The notes beneath the pieces are model-generated. The model made no database searches, was not told the DNA's origin, and saw only the letters and a list, made by a program, of their open reading frames with translations. Made by a program: the position numbers and the translations under genes. Shown here piece after piece: positions 54,554-63,415 of a DNA stretch of 64,000 bases (position 1 is its first letter; each line of letters opens with the position of its first letter). Source of the stretch: Haliea alexandrii (GTDB lineage: Bacteria > Pseudomonadota > Gammaproteobacteria > Pseudomonadales > Halieaceae); assembly GCF_003719295.1 (NCBI RefSeq), contig NZ_RFLW01000001.1, positions 868,001-932,000 on the forward strand, given 5' to 3'.

Positions 54554-56983
54554 ATGGGTACAGTGCGTCACGCGATAGCCGTCTGGGCATTCAAAAACCA
54601 GGTGCTGGCCATCACGGCTATAATACTGATCACCGCGGTCTCGGCGGCAGGGTTGCCGCACGTTCAGATCAAGACCATATTCTCCGACATGTTACCGACC
54701 GGTCACCCGTATGCGGAGACCTTTCGGGACCATCCGAACTTCGGCAATCCATTGACGCTGTCAGTCATGATAAAGCGTACGGACGGCGATATTTATAACA
54801 CCGATACGCTGCAGAAAGTTTGGGACATGACCCAGGACATAGACCTCGCCCCCGCGGTTGATCACGATCAGGTGTTGTCGATTACAACATCCAAGGCCCG
54901 GTACGCCGAAGCTACCCCCTATGGCATCAACATGCGTCCATTGATGGATAGCACCGTGCCGCAGACAGAGTCCGAGCTTAATGAGTTTCGTACTCGAGTC
55001 CAGCGTTCGCCTAACGCGCGCGGATTTCTTGTTTCCGAAGACGGTTCGGCAACACTGGTCCAGGCAACATTTATCGAGCACAGGCTGGACTTCGGAGAGA
55101 CCTTTGCCTACGTCCAGGATCTCGTCGAGTCTGCGCGCGACGAAAGTCACGAGGTGCATCTCGCAGGCGAGCCCGCACTGATTGGGTGGGTGTATGAATA
55201 CCAGGAACAGATGCTGTGGATTTTCGGTGTCACGCTGATCGCATTATTTACCGCTCTGTTGCTTTATATGCGCAATATTGCAGGTGTGGTGACGCCAGCC
55301 ATTACGGGTGTCGTTTCTGCCATTTGGGGGTTTGGCTTCGCGGGCTGGATGGATCTTGCGGTCGATCCACTTCTGCTGCTCGTCCCCCTATTGCTCGTGG
55401 CCCGCGCATTCAGCCATACCGTGCAGTACATCGAGCGCTTCTACGAAATACTGGATGTCGTTGGCGACAAGCATAAGGCGGGCGAGCTGTCCCTGCGCGT
55501 CATGCTGGGGCCGGGTGTGCTCGGAATTGTTACCGATGCACTGGCTATCCTATTGATCGTCCTTGCACCGATTCCCGCCATGCAGCGCTTTGCGATCTTT
55601 GCCGGATACTGGGCACTTATCTTGCTGCCCACCTCTGTGCTACTTGCCCCTCTGATCCTGACTCGTCTACCGACGCCGCGCAATCTGCACGTCATCGTCG
55701 CGCGGGACAATAGCGCGGGAGGTATTCATCAGTGGATGGCGCGGGTGCTGTACCAAGTGGCAATGTTGACGACGGGGACCCGAGCGCGCTACACCGGCCT
55801 TGTTCTGGTGCTCTGTGGCGTTGTATCGATCTACTTCGGCGCTGCCATCAAGGTCGGCAACCCGGTAGAAGGCAGCGCACTACTGTGGGAGGACTCAGAG
55901 TTCAATGTTGCTGTGCGTAGCATCAATGACAACTTTCCGGGCGTTAATACGCTGGAGCTGGTGCTTGAGTCCAAAGAGACGGAAACGCTGGAGAAGACTG
56001 CGCGCAAGGCGGACGCTATTCACACGATGCATGCCCTGCAGGACATCATGGAGCGCTCTGACAGTCCGCCCCGCGCGACCCTGTCGTTTGCGGACTACCT
56101 GGCGGAAGGTGCCCGGCTGTACAACGGTGGTGATCCCCGGTGGATGCCCATGGATCCCAATGACCGTGCCACGCAAGCAGCAGCGTCCGCTGCGATGATG
56201 GGCAGTGGTCCCAAGGCTTTTAGTCACGTTATCGACATGAGGCAGCAGAACGCTACCGTTTCACTGTGGTATCGCGACAATCGGCAGGAAACAGTGGACA
56301 AAGCCCTTTCCGACGCGCGTGCAGCCGTCGAGCAGCTCGGCATGGAGCATCCCGATTTTACGGTTCGACTCGGTAGCGGCACCATCGCTCTGCAACAGGC
56401 AGTTAACGACACCGTCAAGGAGCATTACTGGGTGATCGTGGTGGTCCTCAGTATTCTCATGTTTGTGCTCTCGGCGATTGCCTTTAAGTCATGGCTCGCA
56501 GGTATCATCCTGATATCGCAGGTGAATATGGCCAACTTCGTTATCATCGCCATGCTCTATGCGATGGATATGGGGCTCGACATCAACTCACTACTGGTCG
56601 CTGCTATGGGTATTGGCGTCGGTATTGACTATGGCATCTACCTGCTGGCCCGTGTCTGTGACGAATACGAAAATCAGGGAGGTGATTTTGAAGCTATCAT
56701 CAAAGAAGCGGTCACGACCACCGGGCGCGCTATCGCATTCACTGCGACAATCATGCTGATCGGCATCATGCCATGGTATTTCCTGTCAGACCTCAAGTTT
56801 CTTGCGGACATGGGCCTCCTGCTGGGTGCAGTAATGGTTATCAACATGATCATGGCACTATTCGTGTTACCCGTGATGGTGTGGTTCCTCAAACCGCGGT
56901 TTGTGCAGCGCGATGACCTGCTTATCAGCGAACACCTTAATCTGTCCGAATTGTGGCCAGTGCAGGCCGGGGGGAGAGTGTGA
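54554..56983 (+). CDS. MMPL/RND-superfamily permease
   Basis: 809 residues, shorter than AcrB and typical of the 'predicted exporter of the RND superfamily' group. It has one N-terminal helix, a periplasmic domain (~50-210), five to six helices, a second periplasmic domain (~400-620) and a C-terminal helix bundle with GIGVGIDYGIYLLAR. Related permeases sit with DUF1329/DUF1302 genes in hydrocarbon- and steroid-degrading bacteria, where hydrophobic-substrate transport has been proposed. Its stop overlaps the next gene as TGATG. Confidence 0.9.
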   Translation: MGTVRHAIAVWAFKNQVLAITAIILITAVSAAGLPHVQIKTIFSDMLPTGHPYAETFRDHPNFGNPLTLSVMIKRTDGDIYNTDTLQKVWDMTQDIDLAPAVDHDQVLSITTSKARYAEATPYGINMRPLMDSTVPQTESELNEFRTRVQRSPNARGFLVSEDGSATLVQATFIEHRLDFGETFAYVQDLVESARDESHEVHLAGEPALIGWVYEYQEQMLWIFGVTLIALFTALLLYMRNIAGVVTPAITGVVSAIWGFGFAGWMDLAVDPLLLLVPLLLVARAFSHTVQYIERFYEILDVVGDKHKAGELSLRVMLGPGVLGIVTDALAILLIVLAPIPAMQRFAIFAGYWALILLPTSVLLAPLILTRLPTPRNLHVIVARDNSAGGIHQWMARVLYQVAMLTTGTRARYTGLVLVLCGVVSIYFGAAIKVGNPVEGSALLWEDSEFNVAVRSINDNFPGVNTLELVLESKETETLEKTARKADAIHTMHALQDIMERSDSPPRATLSFADYLAEGARLYNGGDPRWMPMDPNDRATQAAASAAMMGSGPKAFSHVIDMRQQNATVSLWYRDNRQETVDKALSDARAAVEQLGMEHPDFTVRLGSGTIALQQAVNDTVKEHYWVIVVVLSILMFVLSAIAFKSWLAGIILISQVNMANFVIIAMLYAMDMGLDINSLLVAAMGIGVGIDYGIYLLARVCDEYENQGGDFEAIIKEAVTTTGRAIAFTATIMLIGIMPWYFLSDLKFLADMGLLLGAVMVINMIMALFVLPVMVWFLKPRFVQRDDLLISEHLNLSELWPVQAGGRV

Positions 56984-58023
56984 TGCCCGTTTATCATCAG
57001 ACTGTGTCAGCTCGGGTGGCCACTATGTATAACGTCACAGTAAAAGCTCTTGTCGGTCAGTCCTTGGCTGCGCTCGCTATGACGGTACTTGCTCTCACGG
57101 GCATTGCCGGTTCAGCGCAGGCGGGTATCGGCGATCCGCCAGTTTCCGTGGAACTCGTCCGGAGCGGCGTCGCGCACCGGCCCCTGTTTGGAGTTTCCTT
57201 CGCTCATGACGGTGCCCGCGGTGCCGCAGTGGGGGACCGTGGAACCGTCCTGCTTACCGGCGACGGCGGGAAGAGTTGGATTGCACAGGAAGTCGATACA
57301 GACTTGGCGTTACTGGATGTCACGCTGGCAGGGAATCGTATCATTGCCGTTGGGCAGATGGGTCTGGTGATGGTTCGGGATGAAAGCGGTGCCTGGACAG
57401 AGCGTCGGGTAGGTGTCGAGGAACGTTTACTCTCGATTGACGCCCACGAAGATGGGCTGGCAGTCGCGGTCGGTGGGTTCGGCGAGGTGTGGATATCCAC
57501 CGATGGTGGCGCAAGCTGGGCCGCACCCGATGTTGCGTTCTCGAGTTTTGTGGAGGAGGGCTACGACCCCCATCTCTATGCGGTCGAGATCACGGCGGCC
57601 GGACGTATCATTGTCGCTGGTGAGTTTGGGCTTGTAGTAGTCAGCGATGACCGCGGTTCAAGCTGGCGGTTGGTACGTCAGGGGGATGAGTCGATTTCTG
57701 CCGTACATGTGCGAACAGACGGGAATGGTTATGCCGTCGGGCAGAACGGTATCGTGTTGAAGACGAAAGATTCGGGCGATCATTGGGAGCGGGTCGATCC
57801 CGGGCTTGGCGGTAACCTACTCGGTGTGAGCTCGTCGCCGGACGGACTGGTTATTGTCCCCGGCATGCGCAACATGCTGGTGAGCACTGACGACGGAGCC
57901 ACCTTTTCCGCTGTGCCGGACTCGGACGTGAACTCCAACTGGTATCAGCAGGCCGCTACCGGTAGTGGTGGAGTGTTCGTCGTAGGCCATACAGGCAGAG
58001 TACTGCGACTTTTCCTGCACTAA
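56983..58023 (+). CDS. exported Ycf48-like/BNR-repeat beta-propeller
   Basis: 346 residues. A signal or anchor segment (~30-50, ending AGSAQA) precedes repeated blades with the TxDGGxxW pattern (LLTGDGGKSWIA, WISTDGGASWAA, VVSDDRGSSWRL, LKTKDSGDHWER, LVSTDDGATFSA). Ycf48 family members assist photosystem II assembly in cyanobacteria; in proteobacteria they often sit beside MMPL permeases, as here. Function in this setting unknown, probably a periplasmic scaffold. ATG 56983 overlaps the permease stop. Confidence 0.87.
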   Translation: MPVYHQTVSARVATMYNVTVKALVGQSLAALAMTVLALTGIAGSAQAGIGDPPVSVELVRSGVAHRPLFGVSFAHDGARGAAVGDRGTVLLTGDGGKSWIAQEVDTDLALLDVTLAGNRIIAVGQMGLVMVRDESGAWTERRVGVEERLLSIDAHEDGLAVAVGGFGEVWISTDGGASWAAPDVAFSSFVEEGYDPHLYAVEITAAGRIIVAGEFGLVVVSDDRGSSWRLVRQGDESISAVHVRTDGNGYAVGQNGIVLKTKDSGDHWERVDPGLGGNLLGVSSSPDGLVIVPGMRNMLVSTDDGATFSAVPDSDVNSNWYQQAATGSGGVFVVGHTGRVLRLFLH

Positions 58024-58117
58024 TACGATAGCGCTGAGCCACCCAGGAATGCGGGCAGGGTGATCAACGTGAGCGACCGATCATGAGTGCATAGGCCCGC
58101 AGCGAGGAGGCAAGATC

Positions 58118-59497
58118 ATGCATTTCATCAGACGTTTCGACGGCCTGCATAGCAGGCGCCACTTCCTGGCTACGCTGTCACGCGGCGCAATCGCCGCGGG
58201 CGTCCTCGCGCCGCTGTGGCCGGCCATCGCGCGCGCCGGTGATACTCACGGCGTGTATCCCGACGAGCTGCTCAGCCTCGACATGTACACTCGGGGCAAA
58301 GTAGCGGCCGGAGGTACTATCTCCGCAGATAATGTGGAGCATGTGCGCGACCTCCTTGACGATATCAAGTACGAGCAAATCGCCACCATGGGCAGGCGCC
58401 TCCAGGTGGCTCCCACCACGACGGATATAATGCAGCTGTCGCCCAGGGATTATATCGAGGCAACCGTGCGCAATCAGGGCAGGGCCCGATTCAATGACCG
58501 TGGCAACGTGGTCAACGATGATGGCAAACCCTGGATCGGCGGCAATCCCTTTCCTGAGGCGCGCAGTGGGCTGGAGCTGTTTGCTGCGCTTACGTTGAGT
58601 TGGGGCCGCCACGATGCTTCCCTGTATGCAATCAAGGAGTATGATTTGTCGCGTGAGGGCGACGTGCAGTATGAGTATGAGACGGTTTGGGCTGAACTGG
58701 CTGCCGTTGCACGTGTGACCCTGGACGAGCGTCCGTATTGGTCGGGACATGAGGACAAGTTACGTTACCAGTGCGTAGTGTTTACCTCACCCGAGGACGT
58801 TACTGGGACCTCGTACCTCAATATCTGGCCCTATGACCAACATGAATTTCCCGAGTTGCTTGGTTACTTACCGGATTTCAAGCGGATCCGAGTTTTTCCT
58901 ACCAATCAACGGTTCGAGCCATTGGTGCCGGGAAGTACATTGTATCTGTCGGATGCCTGGGCTGCGGGCGATCCGCTGCATACCTGGGGGAACTACCGCA
59001 TTATTGATCGCGGGCCGTTTCTGGCCGCTGTATCCAATGGCTGGAATCCCCAGCACCCGAACTGGGAGCATGCTACGCATGGTGGACCCAAGGGGACGAC
59101 GTTTTGGGATACAACGGTTGAACTGATTCCCGAGGCAATCGTTGTCGAGGCTGAACCCTTGAGCTTCAAGCGCGCCCCGGTGAGCAAGAAACGCGTCTGG
59201 TTTGACGCCAGGACTGGGCTTCCGTTGGCGATGAATACCTATGACCACAAGGGGGAAGTTTATCGAAGTTTCGATGGGGCTTTCAGCGTCTATCAGTCTG
59301 GAGACCAGAGTTTCATGGACGGTACCAGTCCCTACTGGTCATGGTCCCATGTGCACGCTTTCGACATTCAGACGGGGCGCATGTCAAGACTCGAGCAGGT
59401 CAAGGAGATATCGGGCGGTCATCGGACGGCTGTGAACGATGAAAGTATTTACCAGAGATACTTGACGCGGAATGCACTCCGGCGCTTGGGGTACTGA
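58118..59497 (+). CDS. Tat-exported DUF1329 protein (1)
   Basis: 459 residues. A twin-arginine signal S-R-R-H-F-L is followed by a hydrophobic stretch ending IARAGDT. The mature part matches the DUF1329 family (YPDELLSLDMYTRGKV near the start; NQRFEPLVPGSTLYLSDAWAAGDPLHTWGNYRI later). DUF1329 proteins are outer-membrane/periplasmic lipocalin-like partners of DUF1302 channels, function unproven. Tat export suggests it folds before export. It is paralogous to the gene at 59926. Confidence 0.88.
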   Translation: MHFIRRFDGLHSRRHFLATLSRGAIAAGVLAPLWPAIARAGDTHGVYPDELLSLDMYTRGKVAAGGTISADNVEHVRDLLDDIKYEQIATMGRRLQVAPTTTDIMQLSPRDYIEATVRNQGRARFNDRGNVVNDDGKPWIGGNPFPEARSGLELFAALTLSWGRHDASLYAIKEYDLSREGDVQYEYETVWAELAAVARVTLDERPYWSGHEDKLRYQCVVFTSPEDVTGTSYLNIWPYDQHEFPELLGYLPDFKRIRVFPTNQRFEPLVPGSTLYLSDAWAAGDPLHTWGNYRIIDRGPFLAAVSNGWNPQHPNWEHATHGGPKGTTFWDTTVELIPEAIVVEAEPLSFKRAPVSKKRVWFDARTGLPLAMNTYDHKGEVYRSFDGAFSVYQSGDQSFMDGTSPYWSWSHVHAFDIQTGRMSRLEQVKEISGGHRTAVNDESIYQRYLTRNALRRLGY

Positions 59498-59598
59498 CAC
59501 TGTAAGCTATTTCATTGGCGTTTTTTAGGAAGCCCTGGTCGAGGTGTTCCCTTGATCTCCGGATCTTCATTTTTCCGAATCGGAGGACATATAAATAG

Positions 59599-59627
59599 TT
59601 GACACTCACTAATTGTGATATTAGATT
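59599..59627 (+). promoter_or_regulatory. promoter upstream of the second DUF1329 gene
   Basis: TTGACA at 59599-59604 and TAGATT at 59622-59627 with a 17 bp spacer, about 300 bp before the gene. The palindrome at 59626-59636 overlaps the -10 edge. Confidence 0.5.
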
Positions 59628-59636
59628 GTAGTACAA
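59626..59636. promoter_or_regulatory. operator palindrome TTGTA-G-TACAA
   Basis: TTGTAGTACAA is identical to the core of the 53410 palindrome and covers the -10/+1 region of the second DUF1329 promoter, consistent with shared repression. Confidence 0.6.
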
Positions 59637-59925
59637 AAGAGTAATTCAATAATGGTGAAATATAATGTTAAGCAGCAGACTCTTTAGTTTAGGTGTCGCA
59701 CTTTGCGCAGTCCCAAAAGGTCTGGGCGTTGCGAACTAGAAAGCCGGGTCACTTATCAGTCCTTATGGAGGCGCGTATGTCAGGAGTCACCCAGGATTTG
59801 GGGGAGTCACCATTGCGCGGTTGTGTGAGTTCGGTTTTCCTGAGTCCCACCTCTACCTCATTTTTCGGTCGTGTCTTATCGGGTACTTTTCATCGTCACG
59901 CCATTGCATTGGCTAGGAGAGCGCT

Positions 59926-61317
59926 ATGTATATAAAAAAATATGATTTTAATTACTCCCGTCGCAAGTTTCTTGAGAAGAGTCTTTTGGGCGCCGCGTCC
60001 GCAGGAGTGTTGACATCGCTGTGGCCGATGATTGCTCGCTCCGATTCGGCAGTAACTGACATCAGCAAGGCGTACCCGGATGAATTGCTATCGATTGAGA
60101 TGCATACAAAAGGGATGATTAAGCCTGGCGATGTTATTACTGCTGACAATGTGGAGCACGTAGCACACCTGCTCGATCCTATTGCACTTGAACAAGTGAA
60201 GACGATGGGTCGCCGAATTCGAATTGCGGAGAGCACTCGAGACCTCACAAAGCTGTACCCGCATGACTATCTTGAGGCGACATTACGTAACGCCGGCAAG
60301 GCAAGATTTGATTCGGCAGGTAATGTGCGCGCGCCGGATGGCGCCCCCTGGTTGGGTGGGTGTCCGTTTCCCGATCCGCAGAACGCTGAGGAGGCGGCCG
60401 CGGACATGGTGTTGGCGTGGGGGCGGAACGACTGGCAGATGAGCGCCACTCGTGATCATGATATTGATCGCAACGGTGACATAGCCTATCAATACGACTT
60501 CGTGTGGACAGAGCTGCAGGTGACATCGCGTACCGATGGTCAGATTTTCCAGGGTCGAGATGATCTGTTGCGCTACAACGCTACCTGGTTCACTCGCCCC
60601 GATGACGTTAATGGCACTTCGTACCTGAACACCTGGTATTACGACCAGAGCAAGTTCCCAGACCTGCTGGGCTATCTGCCGGCCTTCCGGCGTGTTCGCC
60701 AGTTCCCGACCAACCAGCGATTCGAGCCTCTTGTGCCGGGGATGGTGCTGTTCCTCTCTGATGCCTGGGCTGCAGGTGATCCTATGCTCACCTGGGGTAA
60801 TTATCGGATTGTAGAACGCAAGCCAATGCTGGGTGCGCAGAACCCTGGGAACTTTATGGGGGGGCGCGACAATTGGGAGAAGCCAGTTCACGGTGGCCCC
60901 AAAGGGCAGACTTTCCACGAGACTGTTATGGAATTATGCCCCGAATGTATTGTTCTTGAGTCAGAGCCTGTGGGCTATCCGCGTGCCCCAGTGGGTAAGC
61001 GTACGGTCTGGATTGATGTTCGTAACCAGCTCATGATTGCATCGGTGACGACTGACCGCAAGGGTGAAGTCTGGAAGTCATTTGAACCGCAGTATGCGCA
61101 GTACAGCAATGAGCACGAAACCTTTACCAAGGCAGGGAAGCCCGCGTGGTCTTGGACAGGCGTGATGATCTATGACCGCCTCGACGGTCGGATGACGCGT
61201 TATTACGTCGGTAAGGAGATACAGGGCGGTTTCAAAACTGCTTTCGAAACCAATGACGTTAACGACGTTTATAACCGCTATATGACTTCGCAAGCCCTGC
61301 AGCGATTAGGCGGCTGA
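59926..61317 (+). CDS. Tat-exported DUF1329 protein (2)
   Basis: 463 residues. It has a textbook twin-arginine signal S-R-R-K-F-L-E-K, then a hydrophobic region ending MIARSDS. It aligns along its whole length with the paralog at 58118 (YPDELLSIEMHTKGMI; NQRFEPLVPGMVLFLSDAWAAGDPMLTWGNYRI; RAPVGKRTVWIDVRN). A duplication after which each copy may serve a different ligand. It has its own promoter and is followed by the DUF1302 gene. Confidence 0.88.
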   Translation: MYIKKYDFNYSRRKFLEKSLLGAASAGVLTSLWPMIARSDSAVTDISKAYPDELLSIEMHTKGMIKPGDVITADNVEHVAHLLDPIALEQVKTMGRRIRIAESTRDLTKLYPHDYLEATLRNAGKARFDSAGNVRAPDGAPWLGGCPFPDPQNAEEAAADMVLAWGRNDWQMSATRDHDIDRNGDIAYQYDFVWTELQVTSRTDGQIFQGRDDLLRYNATWFTRPDDVNGTSYLNTWYYDQSKFPDLLGYLPAFRRVRQFPTNQRFEPLVPGMVLFLSDAWAAGDPMLTWGNYRIVERKPMLGAQNPGNFMGGRDNWEKPVHGGPKGQTFHETVMELCPECIVLESEPVGYPRAPVGKRTVWIDVRNQLMIASVTTDRKGEVWKSFEPQYAQYSNEHETFTKAGKPAWSWTGVMIYDRLDGRMTRYYVGKEIQGGFKTAFETNDVNDVYNRYMTSQALQRLGG

Positions 61318-61410
61318 TTTAGGGAGTGCGGCGAACCCCTAGGAACGCCGTCGGATGATCCAAAAGGCGTCGCAATAGCGCGGCGCTGCGTTTTTCCAGG
61401 AGATAATAAA

Positions 61411-63282
61411 ATGGTGGCTTTTTCGAAGACGCGATTAATGAAATTAGGGCTTCCCGTCGGCTTGTTGGTATCAGGCACGGCTCAGGCTGGGGGTGCATTT
61501 TTCGACCCCGACGTGTTTGGAGCGAGCTATGGCGGTTTCGTTAGATTCGAGTCGGCCGTTCGCACCACGTCCGATGAAAACCCATACAACCAGGCTGGTA
61601 ATCCATTTAACAATATAGATGTACAACGTAATCCAATTGGCGGAACGCCCGACACAGTGCGCCGACTCGTGCCCAGTGAAAGTAACGATTTCAATATGAA
61701 TATCATGAGGGGCAAATTCGACGTGGATTTACGTCTCGGCAGCAAACTGTCATTTCGGGGCGAGCTACGCGCAATCTTCGACTTCGACACCTACAATAAC
61801 CACGATATTGGATCGATTCCAGGAGCAGCCCCGGCAGGTGATTTGCACCAGAATGTGAACTACTTTGACTACAGGGTCAACGGTTCTGGCGGGCTGCAAT
61901 CGCGCAAGGCGCCCATGGCTATGGAGTGGACGGGCGAGAAATATATGATTGATTTGCCTCGTTTCTACTTCGATTACCAAGACGGCGCCTTGTTGGTGCG
62001 TGCTGGCAACCAGCAAATCGCATGGGGTCAGTCGCTGTTCTTCCGGGTTATGGACGTTCCCAACGGTCTCGATCTGCGGCGTCACAGCGTGCTGGATTTC
62101 GTTCCTGAAGAATTTTCAGACAAACGCGTCCCATCTCCGGCGATTCGAGCTCAGTACATGGTGGGTGGATGGGAGCTGGACGGGTTTGTTCAGCATTTTC
62201 GACCGACTATATACGGAAATCCAGACACGCCTTACAACACAATTGCATCGCAGTTTACCATTCACGACATGTACGGTGATTATGACGACAAGGCAAATTT
62301 CGGCGTTCGCGTACGCGGTGATGTAGGCGCCTTCACGGTGCAGGCAATGGCAACCAATCGCTACAATCCAGATGGTACATTTCGCTGGACTGAGTCTGGT
62401 GTAAGCAAGTCACTAACGGGCTTACCCGGAGATGCCACCGCTGACCTGATGGCGACTACAGCCTTTGAGCGAGATTCTACTGGTGTGCTGTCTGCCAGGG
62501 AGTGGTTTCATTACGCTGGACTTGCTCGGCTAGATGGCATCGATGGGCTCAATGCCGCGATCGCAGAGTTCCCTGGCGCACAGGCTCTTGGCGCCTATTT
62601 GGTTGACAACGAATTTGACGCCGGACAGGAACTGGATCTGTTCTTTTCCTCTGCTGGAGGTCTGCGTGGGCATCTGGCGAGAGAATATCACCGCGAGAGC
62701 GTATTCGGCCTTGGATTTGGCTATACCTTTAACGGCGAACCCGGTTCTTTTCTCGACCAGTTGATAGCCAACGTTGAGATCCAGTACGCGAACGACCGCA
62801 CATTTACCAATCCGTCGCTAAGTCGCGAGCACATTGTCGAGGATGAAGTCATTACGTCGCTCGTGCTTGAGAAGTACCACCGTTTCTCCAGAGAGTTTCC
62901 TGCGACCTATTTTGTGTTCCAGTGGATGCACCGTACCGAGAGTGACATCTTTGGTCGCCACCTGAGCGGCATGGGTGGGACTGAGGATCGTGCGGCACAG
63001 AACGCGCGAACACCTGGTAGTGCCAATTACGTAGCCGTAGCTCTTCAGCAGCCATCGCCAACGCTGAAGTGGCGTTTTGACTTCTCCATGCTGTACGACA
63101 TGGAAGGGGCTATGTTGTTGCAGCCAGCGGTGCGCTGGCGTCCGGGTGGGCCCTGGGGTGTGGAGGCATTTTTCAACCACATCATTGAGGACGGATTCAC
63201 CAGTCGCAGCGAAAATTACAATGCTCTTAGCACTGCGGGCTGGGCAGATGAGTTTACTCTGCGTGTAAGTTATTCGTTCTAG
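61411..63282 (+). CDS. DUF1302 outer-membrane protein
   Basis: 623 residues. An N-terminal signal (LGLPVGLLVSGTAQAGG) is followed by a beta-rich mature part with GGFVRFESAVR early and a C-terminal beta-strand ending in Phe (EFTLRVSYSF), as expected for an outer-membrane barrel. DUF1302 proteins are proposed porin-like channels for hydrophobic compounds, mostly in hydrocarbon and steroid degraders. An intrinsic terminator follows, so this ends the transcript. Confidence 0.87.
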   Translation: MVAFSKTRLMKLGLPVGLLVSGTAQAGGAFFDPDVFGASYGGFVRFESAVRTTSDENPYNQAGNPFNNIDVQRNPIGGTPDTVRRLVPSESNDFNMNIMRGKFDVDLRLGSKLSFRGELRAIFDFDTYNNHDIGSIPGAAPAGDLHQNVNYFDYRVNGSGGLQSRKAPMAMEWTGEKYMIDLPRFYFDYQDGALLVRAGNQQIAWGQSLFFRVMDVPNGLDLRRHSVLDFVPEEFSDKRVPSPAIRAQYMVGGWELDGFVQHFRPTIYGNPDTPYNTIASQFTIHDMYGDYDDKANFGVRVRGDVGAFTVQAMATNRYNPDGTFRWTESGVSKSLTGLPGDATADLMATTAFERDSTGVLSAREWFHYAGLARLDGIDGLNAAIAEFPGAQALGAYLVDNEFDAGQELDLFFSSAGGLRGHLAREYHRESVFGLGFGYTFNGEPGSFLDQLIANVEIQYANDRTFTNPSLSREHIVEDEVITSLVLEKYHRFSREFPATYFVFQWMHRTESDIFGRHLSGMGGTEDRAAQNARTPGSANYVAVALQQPSPTLKWRFDFSMLYDMEGAMLLQPAVRWRPGGPWGVEAFFNHIIEDGFTSRSENYNALSTAGWADEFTLRVSYSF

Positions 63283-63302
63283 TCTGTTGATGCGTTGTGT
63301 GC

Positions 63303-63334
63303 GCCCGTTTCCTCCTCGGAATCGGGCTTTTTTT
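63303..63334 (+). terminator. rho-independent terminator after the DUF1302 gene
   Basis: GCCCG at 63303-63307 and TTCC pair with GGAA and CGGGC at 63323-63327 (one T-T mismatch) over a 5 nt loop, then seven Ts at 63328-63334. It is 21 bp past the stop. Confidence 0.9.
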
Positions 63335-63415
63335 ACTCGAATACTGGCCGAAACACAGTCTGCGATATTTTGGGATCTTTTTGCAGTCAGGAGCGGTCGT
63401 AATTGAGGGGCAGTA

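Larger units (their letters stand above)
59498..59925. other. AT-rich intergenic region between the two DUF1329 genes
   Basis: 428 bp. It holds the promoter and operator for the second DUF1329 unit. A 24-codon frame at 59665-59739 reads like a bare signal peptide (MLSSRLFSLGVALCAVPKG) before an immediate stop, which might be a gene remnant or leader peptide. Nothing else is supported. Confidence 0.6.
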
